From Fibrobacter sp. UBA4373 (lineage in GTDB: Bacteria; Fibrobacterota; Fibrobacteria; Fibrobacterales; Fibrobacteraceae): a stretch of DNA of 23,706 nt. Below are positions 1 to 5,933 of this stretch, piece by piece. The position numbers and the translations under genes were made by a program. The DNA lies in NCBI GenBank assembly GCA_002390045.1, contig DGSB01000002.1:1-23706 (forward strand). Direction: 5' to 3'. The notes under the pieces are model-generated. The model did no database searches, was not told the DNA's origin, and saw nothing but the letters and a program-made list of their open reading frames with translations. Positions within the stretch are counted from its first letter, which is position 1; every line of letters starts with the position of its first letter.

Positions 1-635
1 CCGTTCACATACTTGCCAAGACGCGGTCCAAGGATGATCACGCCGGCGAGAGCGCCCCAGCCGCCCACGGAGTGCACGAGTTCAGAACCGGCGAGGTCGT
101 GGAACACGTGACCGAAATGCGTTGCAAGGAAGCCGTCTTCAGCGCCGAGCCAGCCGCCGCCCCATGTCCAAGAACCGACAATCGGGTAGACGAAGGCGAC
201 GTAGACAAGCGTGAACACGAGGAAAGAGCTCAGCTTGATACGTTCGGCGACAGCGCCCGAAACGATCGTCGCAGCGGTAGCGGCAAACATCGCCTGGAAC
301 AGCCAATCGGCAAAGAGCGTAAAGTGACCGTTGTATTCCGGCGAGAAGGCCGCCGGATTGTTGAACCATTCACCGATGCCGAAGCCTCCGAATCCGAGGA
401 CTCCGTTGAAGGTTCCCGGATACATCAGCCCGAAACCGATGAGACCGTAGACGGTGATGCCGATCGCCGGAACGGCGATGTTCTTAAAGCAGATGTTGGC
501 ACTGCTTTTGGCACGGCAAAGGCCGGATTCCACGCAGGCGAATCCAAGGCCCATAATGAACACGAGCATCGCACTGATGCAGATCCAGAGGTTTTCGCTC
601 ACAAAGAGAGCGTAGTCGGGAGTGACAGTTTCCAT
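1..635 (-). CDS. amt: Ammonium transporter Amt, N-terminal part (cut by window edge)
   Basis: Inner-membrane channel for ammonium/ammonia of the Amt/MEP/Rh family. About 211 codons are present, starting METVTPDYALFVSEN; the C-terminal half lies beyond position 1. Visible family features are the early helix with GLGFACVESGLCRAK, the FADWLFQAMFAATAATI stretch, the VSGAVAERIKL loop, and DLAGSELVHSVGGWGALAG, which carries the first histidine of the pore twin-His pair. About five of the usual eleven membrane segments fall in the window. The start is supported by an AGGAG element a few bases upstream. It follows the PII gene with a gap of 12 bases, the classic glnK-amtB pairing, in which PII plugs the channel when nitrogen is plentiful. 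Expression is probably driven from the sigma-54 promoter ahead of the PII gene. Family assignment is secure; the exact substrate range is not visible. Confidence 0.95.
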   Translation of the reverse strand, partial: METVTPDYALFVSENLWICISAMLVFIMGLGFACVESGLCRAKSSANICFKNIAVPAIGITVYGLIGFGLMYPGTFNGVLGFGGFGIGEWFNNPAAFSPEYNGHFTLFADWLFQAMFAATAATIVSGAVAERIKLSSFLVFTLVYVAFVYPIVGSWTWGGGWLGAEDGFLATHFGHVFHDLAGSELVHSVGGWGALAGVIILGPRLGKYVN

Positions 636-647
636 TTTTAATTCTCC

Positions 648-989
648 TTAGCCGATTGCTTCCGGGCCAGTTTCGCCAGTGCGGATGCGGACACATTGTT
701 CAAGGTTCTGAACGAAAATTTTTCCGTCGCCGATGTTTCCCGTGCGAGCGCCTTTGATGATGGCGTCGATGCAGGGCTGTACATATTCGTCATTGAGTGC
801 GATCTGCAGACGGATCTTTTTGAGAAGGTGAACCTCAGTTTCTGTTCCGCGGTAGCTCGAGGTGTAACCCTTCTGCTGTCCACAGCCAAGAACGTTGGTG
901 ACGCTCATCTTGAAAATGCCGGCTTCGTAAAGGGATTCCTTGACGCTGCCGAGCTTTTCGGGTTGAATGTATGCGGTAACGACTTTCAT
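648..989 (-). CDS. glnK: Nitrogen regulatory PII protein (GlnB/GlnK family)
   Basis: Small trimeric signal protein that senses 2-oxoglutarate and ATP/ADP; beside amt its main target is probably the ammonium channel. The product is 113 residues, the usual size. GCGQQKGYTSSYRGTE matches the T-loop base, and TGNIGDGKIFV and VRIRTGETG match the nucleotide-binding signatures. I chose the second of two nearby ATGs (MKVVTAYIQ): GGAGA sits six bases before it but directly abuts the first ATG at 995, and MKVV aligns with family N-termini. By direct alignment with E. coli GlnB, Tyr46 is kept but the uridylylated Tyr51 is Thr51 (RGTETEV instead of RGAEYMV), so GlnD-type control at that site is excluded. 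The glnK symbol rests on linkage to amt; a nif-type PII is less likely because no nif gene is near. Confidence 0.95.
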   Translation of the reverse strand: MKVVTAYIQPEKLGSVKESLYEAGIFKMSVTNVLGCGQQKGYTSSYRGTETEVHLLKKIRLQIALNDEYVQPCIDAIIKGARTGNIGDGKIFVQNLEQCVRIRTGETGPEAIG

Positions 990-1047
990 TTTCATTCTCC
1001 AGTGTTTGTCGTTGTAAGACCGGTTTGATCTTTTCGGTCCTCTATAA

Positions 1048-1063
1048 TGCAAAAGGCGTGCCA
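1048..1063 (-). promoter_or_regulatory. Sigma-54 (RpoN) promoter of the PII-amt operon
   Basis: On the minus strand the sequence reads TGGCACG, CCTT, TTGCA. This matches the sigma-54 consensus TGGCACG-N4-TTGCW, with the invariant GG and GC separated by ten bases. The -12 GC lies at 1049-1050, so transcription should start near 1037, about 48 bases before the PII start codon. Sigma-54 control of glnK-amtB is established in Proteobacteria; here it implies an NtrC-like activator encoded elsewhere. Confidence 0.88.
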
Positions 1064-1105
1064 ACACGGAAAATGGCGAAATTCGGCGAATTTTAGAGAA
1101 TGTTA

Positions 1106-1120
1106 TGTGAAAAAATCACA
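1106..1120. promoter_or_regulatory. Possible operator dyad TGTGA-N5-TCACA
   Basis: A perfect 5-bp inverted repeat flanks five A residues, flanked in turn by A/T (ATGTGA...TCACAA). It lies about 75 bases upstream of the predicted sigma-54 start site and about 75 bases upstream of the TATAAT facing the other way. It resembles a CRP-type half-site pair, but the spacer is five, not six. It could bind a regulator of either divergent gene. No protein can be assigned from sequence. Confidence 0.3.
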
Positions 1121-1184
1121 AAATTGTGCTATGGAATTGACAAAATTGCAAAATTAAAAAAAGAGCTTTTTTTTTTAATTTATT

Positions 1185-1190
1185 TATAAT
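1185..1190 (+). promoter_or_regulatory. Candidate -10 box (TATAAT) of the 1270 lipoprotein gene
   Basis: An exact TATAAT lies in a very A+T-rich stretch about 80 bases upstream of the lipoprotein start codon. The hexamer at the expected -35 spacing (around 1162-1167) does not resemble TTGACA; a TTGACA at 1137-1142 is too far away. Transcription would start near 1197, leaving a leader of about 73 bases that includes the inverted repeat at 1232-1253. Confidence 0.45.
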
Positions 1191-1231
1191 TTTTCACTCC
1201 ACGAAACTTACAAATTAACTACATTGCGCGC

Positions 1232-1253
1232 TGTAAAACAATGTTGTTTTACA
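1232..1253 (+). promoter_or_regulatory. 9-bp inverted repeat in the leader of the lipoprotein gene
   Basis: TGTAAAACA and TGTTTTACA are perfect 9-base inverted repeats separated by ATGT. The dyad ends four bases before the GGAG ribosome binding site at 1257-1260. It may be a DNA operator for a dimeric repressor, or an mRNA hairpin next to the ribosome site that tunes translation. It has no U-run and is not a terminator. Confidence 0.5.
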
Positions 1254-1269
1254 TATGGAGATATCTCAC

Positions 1270-1896
1270 ATGAAAAAATTACTCATTCTCGCAGCTAGCC
1301 TGCTTTCCTTGAATTTGATCGGTTGCGCTGCCGGTCACAAAAATGTCGATCCAAGCTGGACAGAAGCCCCGAAGACGATTTCTGTTCTTTTCACAGAGCC
1401 GACCGTGCAGAACAAGGATGACGTCGAAGACGATCTTCCGGAATACAAGGACAATTTCTCCGGCTGGTTCAGCGAACAGCTCAAGGCTGAATTTGCGGAA
1501 CAGACGGGCATTACTCCGTCCATCGTGGAACAGAAGAGCGATGACGCTTTCGATATGACGGTGACGAAGCTCGGCAAGAAGGAATACAAGGTTCCGAATC
1601 CGAAGTTTGACGCGATTGGCGTGAATAACGGCTATGTCGTTTCGATCGCATTCCTCGATGTGTCTCGCCTTTCGGAAACCCGCATGATCGTCCCGGGCAG
1701 CGTCGAAACCAAGAGCTATTTGCAGTACCTCGGCCAGTATACGATTGCGGATGTGGATGGCAAGAAGGTCGTGACGAGCGGCACGTTCAAGGCTCGCGTG
1801 ACCCTCGGCTTCGCTCTTCAGAAGGGTGACTGGGAAGAAAACGTAAAGAACCTTGTTGAAGAAATCATCAAGGATACACCGCTCGAAAAGAAGTAA
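1270..1896 (+). CDS. Hypothetical secreted lipoprotein
   Basis: Function not recognised. The 208-residue product begins MKKLLILAASLLSLNLIGC, a signal peptide ending in a lipobox (LIGC), so it should be lipidated and anchored in the outer or inner membrane. The mature part is hydrophilic, mixed alpha/beta in composition, rich in Lys, Glu and Asp, with no recognisable catalytic motif. An in-frame ATG at 1255 was rejected because it overlaps the ribosome binding site GGAG (1257-1260); the ATG at 1270 sits nine bases after it and begins a textbook signal peptide. The gene stands alone: divergent from the PII-amt operon and convergent on the GH9 gene with a shared terminator. Its leader carries the strong inverted repeat at 1232-1253. 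Probably a lineage-specific envelope protein. Confidence 0.8.
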   Translation: MKKLLILAASLLSLNLIGCAAGHKNVDPSWTEAPKTISVLFTEPTVQNKDDVEDDLPEYKDNFSGWFSEQLKAEFAEQTGITPSIVEQKSDDAFDMTVTKLGKKEYKVPNPKFDAIGVNNGYVVSIAFLDVSRLSETRMIVPGSVETKSYLQYLGQYTIADVDGKKVVTSGTFKARVTLGFALQKGDWEENVKNLVEEIIKDTPLEKK

Positions 1897-1932
1897 TTCT
1901 TTTTTCGGTTTTGTTTGGGGAGAGAAATCTCC

Positions 1933-1971
1933 AAAAAAAAGAGCCTCTTTCGTTTGAAAGAGGCTTTTTTT
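1933..1971. terminator. Bidirectional rho-independent terminator
   Basis: The stem AAGAGCCTCTTTC / GAAAGAGGCTT has a GTTT loop, with A-run and T-run on its two sides, so it works in both directions. It sits between the convergent lipoprotein gene (stop at 1896) and the GH9 gene (stop at 1986). Confidence 0.92.
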
Positions 1972-1985
1972 ATGGATTGCTTTGA

Positions 1986-3683
1986 TTACTCCAGGTAAAT
2001 CGCCTGGAGGGCGGCGGCGAGGTAAGCGAAAGGCGCGTTCCAGTTGATCGCCACTTCGTTTGTCGCGTAGCTGCAGTGGGCATCGAGATAAGCGAGGGCT
2101 GGCTTGTCTGCTTTGGCGTAATCTTCGCATTTCCAGGCTTCCTTGCCGATATCCTGCTTGCCGAGGTGCGGTCCGCCGACGAGCATTCCCGGAATCGGTT
2201 CGTCCACGTTGTCGGCTTCGCTTGGGCGGTGGTGCGGATGCTGGGGGGACCTGTGCCCGAAACCCGTAACGTATGAAATCTGCAACGGATTCTTGCCGAG
2301 AAGGTAGTCGAGGGATTGCTGTGCGGCGTTCAGGTATTTGACATTGCCCGTCGCCTTGTAAGCATGCAGCAGAATGATGCCGTTGTTTGCCACGGCGCTG
2401 TTAGAACCCCAAGTCCAGTTCCATGGATGCATGGCAAGATAATAGCCGGCAGAATCGACCGCTTTGAGCAGGCTTTCGGCTTCGTTCAAGAGGATCTGCT
2501 TCGCTTTTTCGTGGAGTTCCTTGCCGTAGAGCTTGGCGTCTTTTGCCATTCTGTACACAGCGAGGAAGTTCATGTCGCCCCACCAAGGGCCGTTGCCGTT
2601 TACGGGGTTTGCCTTTAATTCGTCAAGATATTTTTTGGACTGAGTTGCACGGTAAAGCTCCGCGGCGGCAAATCGGAATTCATCCTTGCCGTTTTCGTCC
2701 GCTGGCTGGTAGCTTCCCGTGTTTACGTCTGCAGGCTGCGAATAAAGGTTTTTCGGATTCTTTTTAGCCCAGGCGTAGGCGCGTTCGGCTGCCTTCAAAA
2801 GCCGATCTGCGTAGGCTGCATCGAACTTCTTGTAAATGACGGAAGCCTGAGCCAAGGTTCCCGCAAAGTCGAGCGCCGCGGCAATTCCTTTTCCGATGGC
2901 GTAGCGGTCCGCTTTGTCGCCTTCCGGCATGACCGTCGAGCTGAACCTTAACGTGGTGAGCTTGTGGAATACGCTGCCGTCTTGATCCTGCATGTCGAGC
3001 ATCCAGTCCAGATTCCAGCGAACTTCTTCTAGGATCAGCGGAAGGTTCGGCATTTCGCGTGGAATATCCCACACAAGCTGATCTGCATAGGCGGTATAGT
3101 TTTCATAAAAATCGAGCAATGTCGAAACGGTAATTCCCGAATTGACGATGTACTTTCCATAGTCTCCGGCATCGTACCAGCCCTTGGGAGCGCTGATGGA
3201 ACGATTCTCTCCGTATACCAAAACATGCGTGTCTGGGTGGCCTGCGGCGCGAGCCCATTTGCCTGCATACTTGGAATCGAGCGCGGTGCTCGAACGCTGG
3301 AAATAGAACCACTTGAGCGCGGCCTTCGCGACATCTTCGTAAGGACGTTCCGTGATTTGGATCGGGGCGCCGAGAATATCGCCGTTGCGAACTAGCTGGT
3401 AAGTTCCTGTTTTTGTAATCTTGGAAAAGTCGAACGCTTGGACTTCTTCGCCACTTGCGTTCCATTCGTAAACAAGCGGAGCTTCGACCGTCAGCACGCT
3501 TTTCCCTGAGTTCATTTCGCGGATTTCGAGCGGGTTCGCGTCATTACCGGGAATGACTGCGAGCTTTTGCGATTTAGGCGTATAGCCTAGTTGATTGACC
3601 GCGGGGAGCGCAGCGGAACAGACCGATGCGCCGATGACAGGGGAAAGAAAAAGAATTCGCAATTTGAGCATCCGGAACCTCAT
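1986..3683 (-). CDS. Secreted glycoside hydrolase family 9 cellulase (endoglucanase) with N-terminal Ig-like domain
   Basis: Inverting hydrolase that cuts beta-1,4-glucan, exported from the cell; 565 residues. After a signal peptide (MRFRMLKLRILFLSPVIGASVCSA) comes a CelD_N-type Ig-like domain (roughly residues 27-110: AVNQLGYTPKSQKLAVI) and then the (alpha/alpha)6 catalytic domain. The GH9 signature is WYDAGDYGKY, with Asp171 and Asp174 as the catalytic base pair. The histidine segment is GFGHRSPQHPHHRPSE, and Glu543 in NEVAINWNAPF is the proton donor. No carbohydrate-binding module or C-terminal sorting domain follows, so it is a minimal GH9. The start at 3683 has GGAGG seven bases upstream; an upstream in-frame ATG at 3737 has no signal-peptide logic. 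A small lipoprotein gene lies 96 bases upstream on the same strand and may be cotranscribed. Endoglucanase versus cellodextrinase activity cannot be told from sequence. Confidence 0.95.
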   Translation of the reverse strand: MRFRMLKLRILFLSPVIGASVCSAALPAVNQLGYTPKSQKLAVIPGNDANPLEIREMNSGKSVLTVEAPLVYEWNASGEEVQAFDFSKITKTGTYQLVRNGDILGAPIQITERPYEDVAKAALKWFYFQRSSTALDSKYAGKWARAAGHPDTHVLVYGENRSISAPKGWYDAGDYGKYIVNSGITVSTLLDFYENYTAYADQLVWDIPREMPNLPLILEEVRWNLDWMLDMQDQDGSVFHKLTTLRFSSTVMPEGDKADRYAIGKGIAAALDFAGTLAQASVIYKKFDAAYADRLLKAAERAYAWAKKNPKNLYSQPADVNTGSYQPADENGKDEFRFAAAELYRATQSKKYLDELKANPVNGNGPWWGDMNFLAVYRMAKDAKLYGKELHEKAKQILLNEAESLLKAVDSAGYYLAMHPWNWTWGSNSAVANNGIILLHAYKATGNVKYLNAAQQSLDYLLGKNPLQISYVTGFGHRSPQHPHHRPSEADNVDEPIPGMLVGGPHLGKQDIGKEAWKCEDYAKADKPALAYLDAHCSYATNEVAINWNAPFAYLAAALQAIYLE

Positions 3684-3779
3684 CCAATTTCCTCCGAAAA
3701 TACACATTCCCTTTTGGCGGGGAATTGAAAAAGACAACTTTTCTGTTTTCAGACGAAAACAGCGAAAAATGATGGCTGG

Positions 3780-4178
3780 CTATGGAATTTGGATCGAAAA
3801 ATTTCCGGTCCAATCGCTGTAGTCGTCGTCGGCATAGGGCCGTACCGCCGTGATGGTGTACGTGCAGGATGTTGCGCTACTGCCGGTATAATATTCGATG
3901 GAAGACTGTTCGTTCGACGTCAGGTAGATGTAGGAAGTCCCGTATTTTTTGTAACCGTTGTCGCAGACGAGGTTGTAATCGATATACAGGGAAGGGAGGC
4001 TCTTGTCCCAATTGTTCTTGATGACGACGATAAGGTATGTGGAATACGTATACTCGGTATCGAAATAGGCGTCGACAATATTAAAGTCGTCCCCTGGAGC
4101 GATTTCGTCCGTCTCGATTTCGAGACATCCGGAGAGCAATGTGGCGCAGAGCGCGGCGAGTAATAAATGGCGGAGCAT
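3780..4178 (-). CDS. Hypothetical small lipoprotein
   Basis: Function not recognised. The 132-residue product starts MLRHLLLAALCATLLSGC, a clear lipoprotein signal with lipobox LSGC. The mature part is acidic and rich in Tyr, Thr and Ser, with alternating hydrophobic stretches (STYLIVVIKN, SLYIDYNLVC, TSYIYLTS) that suggest a small all-beta fold. Two later cysteines (in LVCDNG and TSCTYT) could form a disulphide. GGGAGG lies about eight bases before the ATG, a strong ribosome site. It is immediately upstream of the GH9 gene on the same strand; the 96-base gap has no terminator hairpin, so joint expression and a role in binding or presenting polysaccharide at the cell surface are possible but unproven. 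Confidence 0.75.
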   Translation of the reverse strand: MLRHLLLAALCATLLSGCLEIETDEIAPGDDFNIVDAYFDTEYTYSTYLIVVIKNNWDKSLPSLYIDYNLVCDNGYKKYGTSYIYLTSNEQSSIEYYTGSSATSCTYTITAVRPYADDDYSDWTGNFSIQIP

Positions 4179-4209
4179 GATCCAAACCTCCCTTTGGATG
4201 TAAATATAA

Positions 4210-4302
4210 TTCCTCGTGGCTCCTCATCCCGCAAAGTTCTGAACATAAAAAGAAAAAGGCCACCAAATGGTGACCTTTTTCTTTTAGTCGGAATAGCGGG
4301 AT
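4210..4302. repeat. Upstream copy of a tRNA-3'-end/terminator repeat unit
   Basis: This stretch repeats 4410-4500 at an offset of about 200 bp. It contains an identical 24-base block (4210-4233), a spacer, a terminator-like hairpin (4247-4285) and a 17-base copy of the end of tRNA-Pro (4286-4302, reading AGTCGGAATAGCGGGAT). The tRNA body is missing after that point. Between the units (4303-4409) are short C/G-rich repeats: two versions of CGTTCACTTCGTTC, a TTCGCAC/GTGCGAA hairpin, and TCGGACCCAC, which matches the T-arm of the tRNA. The stretch is best read as a decayed duplicate of the tRNA locus. Confidence 0.7.
4247..4285. terminator. Hairpin terminator, upstream copy
   Basis: A-rich arm, CACC, loop AAAT, GGTG and T-rich arm give a long stem with one C/A mismatch, and A and T runs on either side. 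It lies 68 bases upstream of the small lipoprotein start codon, in the duplicate unit, and may still stop readthrough from the tRNA side. Confidence 0.75.
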
Positions 4303-4409
4303 AAGACGGTCGTTCACTTCGTTCTCTCCCGCCCTTCGGGTTCGCACAGGGTGCGAATCTCTCTTCGCCTTTGCGTTCACTTCGTTCACCGGCTCCGAGT
4401 CGGACCCAC

Positions 4410-4500
4410 TTCCTCGTGGCTCCTCATCCCGCACTGTACACGAAATAAAAAAGAAAGACCACCATTTGGTGATCTTTCTTTTTAGTCGGAATAGCGGGAT
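4410..4500. repeat. Second copy of the tRNA-3'-end/terminator repeat unit
   Basis: Partner of 4210-4302. It includes the same 24-base block (4410-4433), a diverged spacer, the functional terminator hairpin of tRNA-Pro, and the true 3' end of that tRNA. The two hairpins differ by a G:C to A:T exchange that keeps the pairing. Confidence 0.7.
4447..4483. terminator. Rho-independent terminator of tRNA-Pro (and possibly of the long operon)
   Basis: Arms AAAAGAAAGA / TCTTTCTTTT flank CACC-ATTT-GGTG with one C/A mismatch. It begins two bases after the tRNA discriminator base and reads into a T-run on the minus strand. As the six-gene operon ends only 64 bases before the tRNA with no other hairpin seen, it probably terminates that transcript as well. 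Confidence 0.88.
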
Positions 4501-4559
4501 TCGGACCCACGACCTCTTGCTCCCGAAGCAAGCGCTCTACCAGACTGAGCTATATTCCG
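4486..4559 (-). tRNA. tRNA-Pro, anticodon CGG
   Basis: The gene is 74 bases. The minus strand folds as a cloverleaf: acceptor CGGAATA pairs with TATTCCG plus discriminator A; D-arm TAGCTCAGTCTGGTAGAGC; anticodon stem CTTGC/GCAAG around loop TTCGGGA, giving anticodon CGG for codon CCG; T-arm GTGGGTTCGAATCCCGC. A C1-G72 first pair is typical of bacterial proline tRNAs. The CCA end is not encoded. It lies just downstream of the Smr gene on the same strand and is followed at once by a terminator. Confidence 0.97.
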
Positions 4560-4623
4560 AGGACGCCCCTATTTTAGAAAATTTTTGAATGATCTGCAAG
4601 GGGTGAATGCGAAAAAAAGTGAA

Positions 4624-5094
4624 TTATTTTCGTCTTCTGTCACGAGGGATCACGTTGAAGGTGTTGTTCTGGCCAATCTTCATAATGCTAGAACCGGAAT
4701 TGTTCGGTTCCGTCTTGTAAAAGACGACTTTATGACGCCAAACGGTTGCCACCTTCTTGTCGATGATGTGCTTCACGTTGCCGTATTCCGGATTGCCGCC
4801 ACCGTGGATGATGCGTAAAACGGAAAGGCCCGCGCGCTTCATGCCTTCCATCAGATTTTCGACGGCTGCGGCAGCTTCTTCTGCAACATAGCCGTGCAGG
4901 TCGATTTCTTCTTCCGGTTCCGGGAAGTTCCATGCGGCCGGATTCTTGCGCGGCTTCTTGAACTTTTTCACTTGGGCGCGTTGCCGCTCTTCTTCGGCTT
5001 TTGCGGCTTCAATCGCTCCATCCTTATCTTGCATCGGATTGTGGTTCATCCATTCGAGTTGGAGCTTTTCGATTTCGGTCAATTCTTCGCTCAT
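4624..5094 (-). CDS. Smr-domain protein (MutS2 C-terminal-like)
   Basis: The product is 156 residues. An N-terminal charged, probably helical region (MSEELTEIEKLQLEW, then many Glu, Lys and Arg, residues 1-70) precedes a small MutS-related (Smr) domain from about residue 80 onward. The domain shows its two signatures, IDLHG and the HGxG-type IIHGGGN. Stand-alone Smr proteins are nicking or structure-specific endonucleases or RNA-cleaving enzymes; the substrate here cannot be told. The domain is followed by a basic tail ending PRDRRRK, which may contact nucleic acid. The start ATG overlaps the stop of the acyltransferase gene by four bases (ATGA), so the two are translationally coupled; longer readings into that gene were rejected. 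Last gene of the operon that starts at 10592. Confidence 0.85.
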   Translation of the reverse strand: MSEELTEIEKLQLEWMNHNPMQDKDGAIEAAKAEEERQRAQVKKFKKPRKNPAAWNFPEPEEEIDLHGYVAEEAAAAVENLMEGMKRAGLSVLRIIHGGGNPEYGNVKHIIDKKVATVWRHKVVFYKTEPNNSGSSIMKIGQNNTFNVIPRDRRRK

Positions 5095-5921
5095 GATGCG
5101 TTTCCTATGGTGAAGTTGCGGTGATAGTTCCAGGTCCACTGTTCCGGATGTTCCGAAATCCAAAGAGAAACTTCCTTTGCGATTTGCGAAGTCACATCTT
5201 CGGGGCTGGACTTGGGGGCGTAAAAATTTTCGAATCGGATCGTGTGACCGTTTGCTGTGCGGAACGTGCGGAATGTGACGATCCCGGCTCCCATCGCCAT
5301 CGCTTTGAGGGGGAGCCTTAGAAAAAGTTCAGTGGGTTGGCCTAAAATTTGTACTTCGTTCCCGCGGCCTTCGGTCGCCTGGTCCACGAGCATGGCGAGT
5401 ACGCCTTTGTTTTTGAAAAATTCCCGGAGCGTATTTGCGACCGTATTCGTTTCGCGTTCTTCGAGGCCCGGCGTTTTGCGGATGTCGTGCAAGAGTTCCG
5501 TCAAAGCCTTGTCGGCAAAACTGTGCGTAAAAAGATAGACGTGATCCGAGTAGCGGGTGAGTACGCGGTGCATCATTTCGAATGCGCCCTGGTGAATGCC
5601 CATGGCGACGACAGGAATCCCGTGAGAAAGCGGTGTGCGGATGATTTCTTCGTTTTCAAAATGGACGCTTTGAAGCGCCTTCGGCAGCCGGCAAAGATAT
5701 CGAAGGCAGTCGAGGTAATTCTTGTACAGCGCGTAAAAGACTTGGCGCGGGGAAGCCTTTTGGATCATTCCCGTGTTCTGCAAATGCTTCTGAACGCGCC
5801 CCCAGGCTCTTTTTTGATGCAGGGCTTTGTAAATCGGGTAAATGACGGCAAACAAAAAATCCTCCAAAGGCTTTGGCATGTGCAAGAGCAGTTGGAGAAT
5901 TATTTTGTATGCAATTCGCAT
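5091..5921 (-). CDS. LpxL/HtrB-type lipid A acyltransferase family protein
   Basis: Predicted inner-membrane enzyme that adds a secondary acyl chain to a lipid A precursor or a similar lipid; 276 residues, slightly shorter than E. coli LpxL. The N-terminus is hydrophobic (IAYKIILQLLL, then DFLFAVIYPIY), as in this family. The acyltransferase HX4(D/E) motif is seen in GIHQGAFEMM (His and Glu), followed by VLAMLVDQATEGRGNEVQILGQPTELFLRLPLKAMAMGAGIV, here paraphrasing the family's conserved DQ and PxxLA regions. The start codon lacks a good ribosome site but is 12 bases after the preceding stop, so coupling is likely. It overlaps the Smr gene by four bases. Lipid A, ornithine lipid or a phospholipid could be the acceptor; lipid A is most likely given the Gram-negative envelope. 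Confidence 0.85.
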   Translation of the reverse strand: MRIAYKIILQLLLHMPKPLEDFLFAVIYPIYKALHQKRAWGRVQKHLQNTGMIQKASPRQVFYALYKNYLDCLRYLCRLPKALQSVHFENEEIIRTPLSHGIPVVAMGIHQGAFEMMHRVLTRYSDHVYLFTHSFADKALTELLHDIRKTPGLEERETNTVANTLREFFKNKGVLAMLVDQATEGRGNEVQILGQPTELFLRLPLKAMAMGAGIVTFRTFRTANGHTIRFENFYAPKSSPEDVTSQIAKEVSLWISEHPEQWTWNYHRNFTIGNAS

Positions 5922-5933
5922 GGGCGTTAGACG

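Noticed and set aside
72..641. 189-codon plus-strand open frame at the left end
   Set aside because: Opposite the amt reading frame, which has full family similarity and runs off the window edge.
4210..4560. Attachment sites of an integrated element at tRNA-Pro
   Set aside because: The repeated tRNA 3' end would fit att sites, but only 200 bases separate the copies, with no integrase or cargo; a partial duplication of the locus explains it better.
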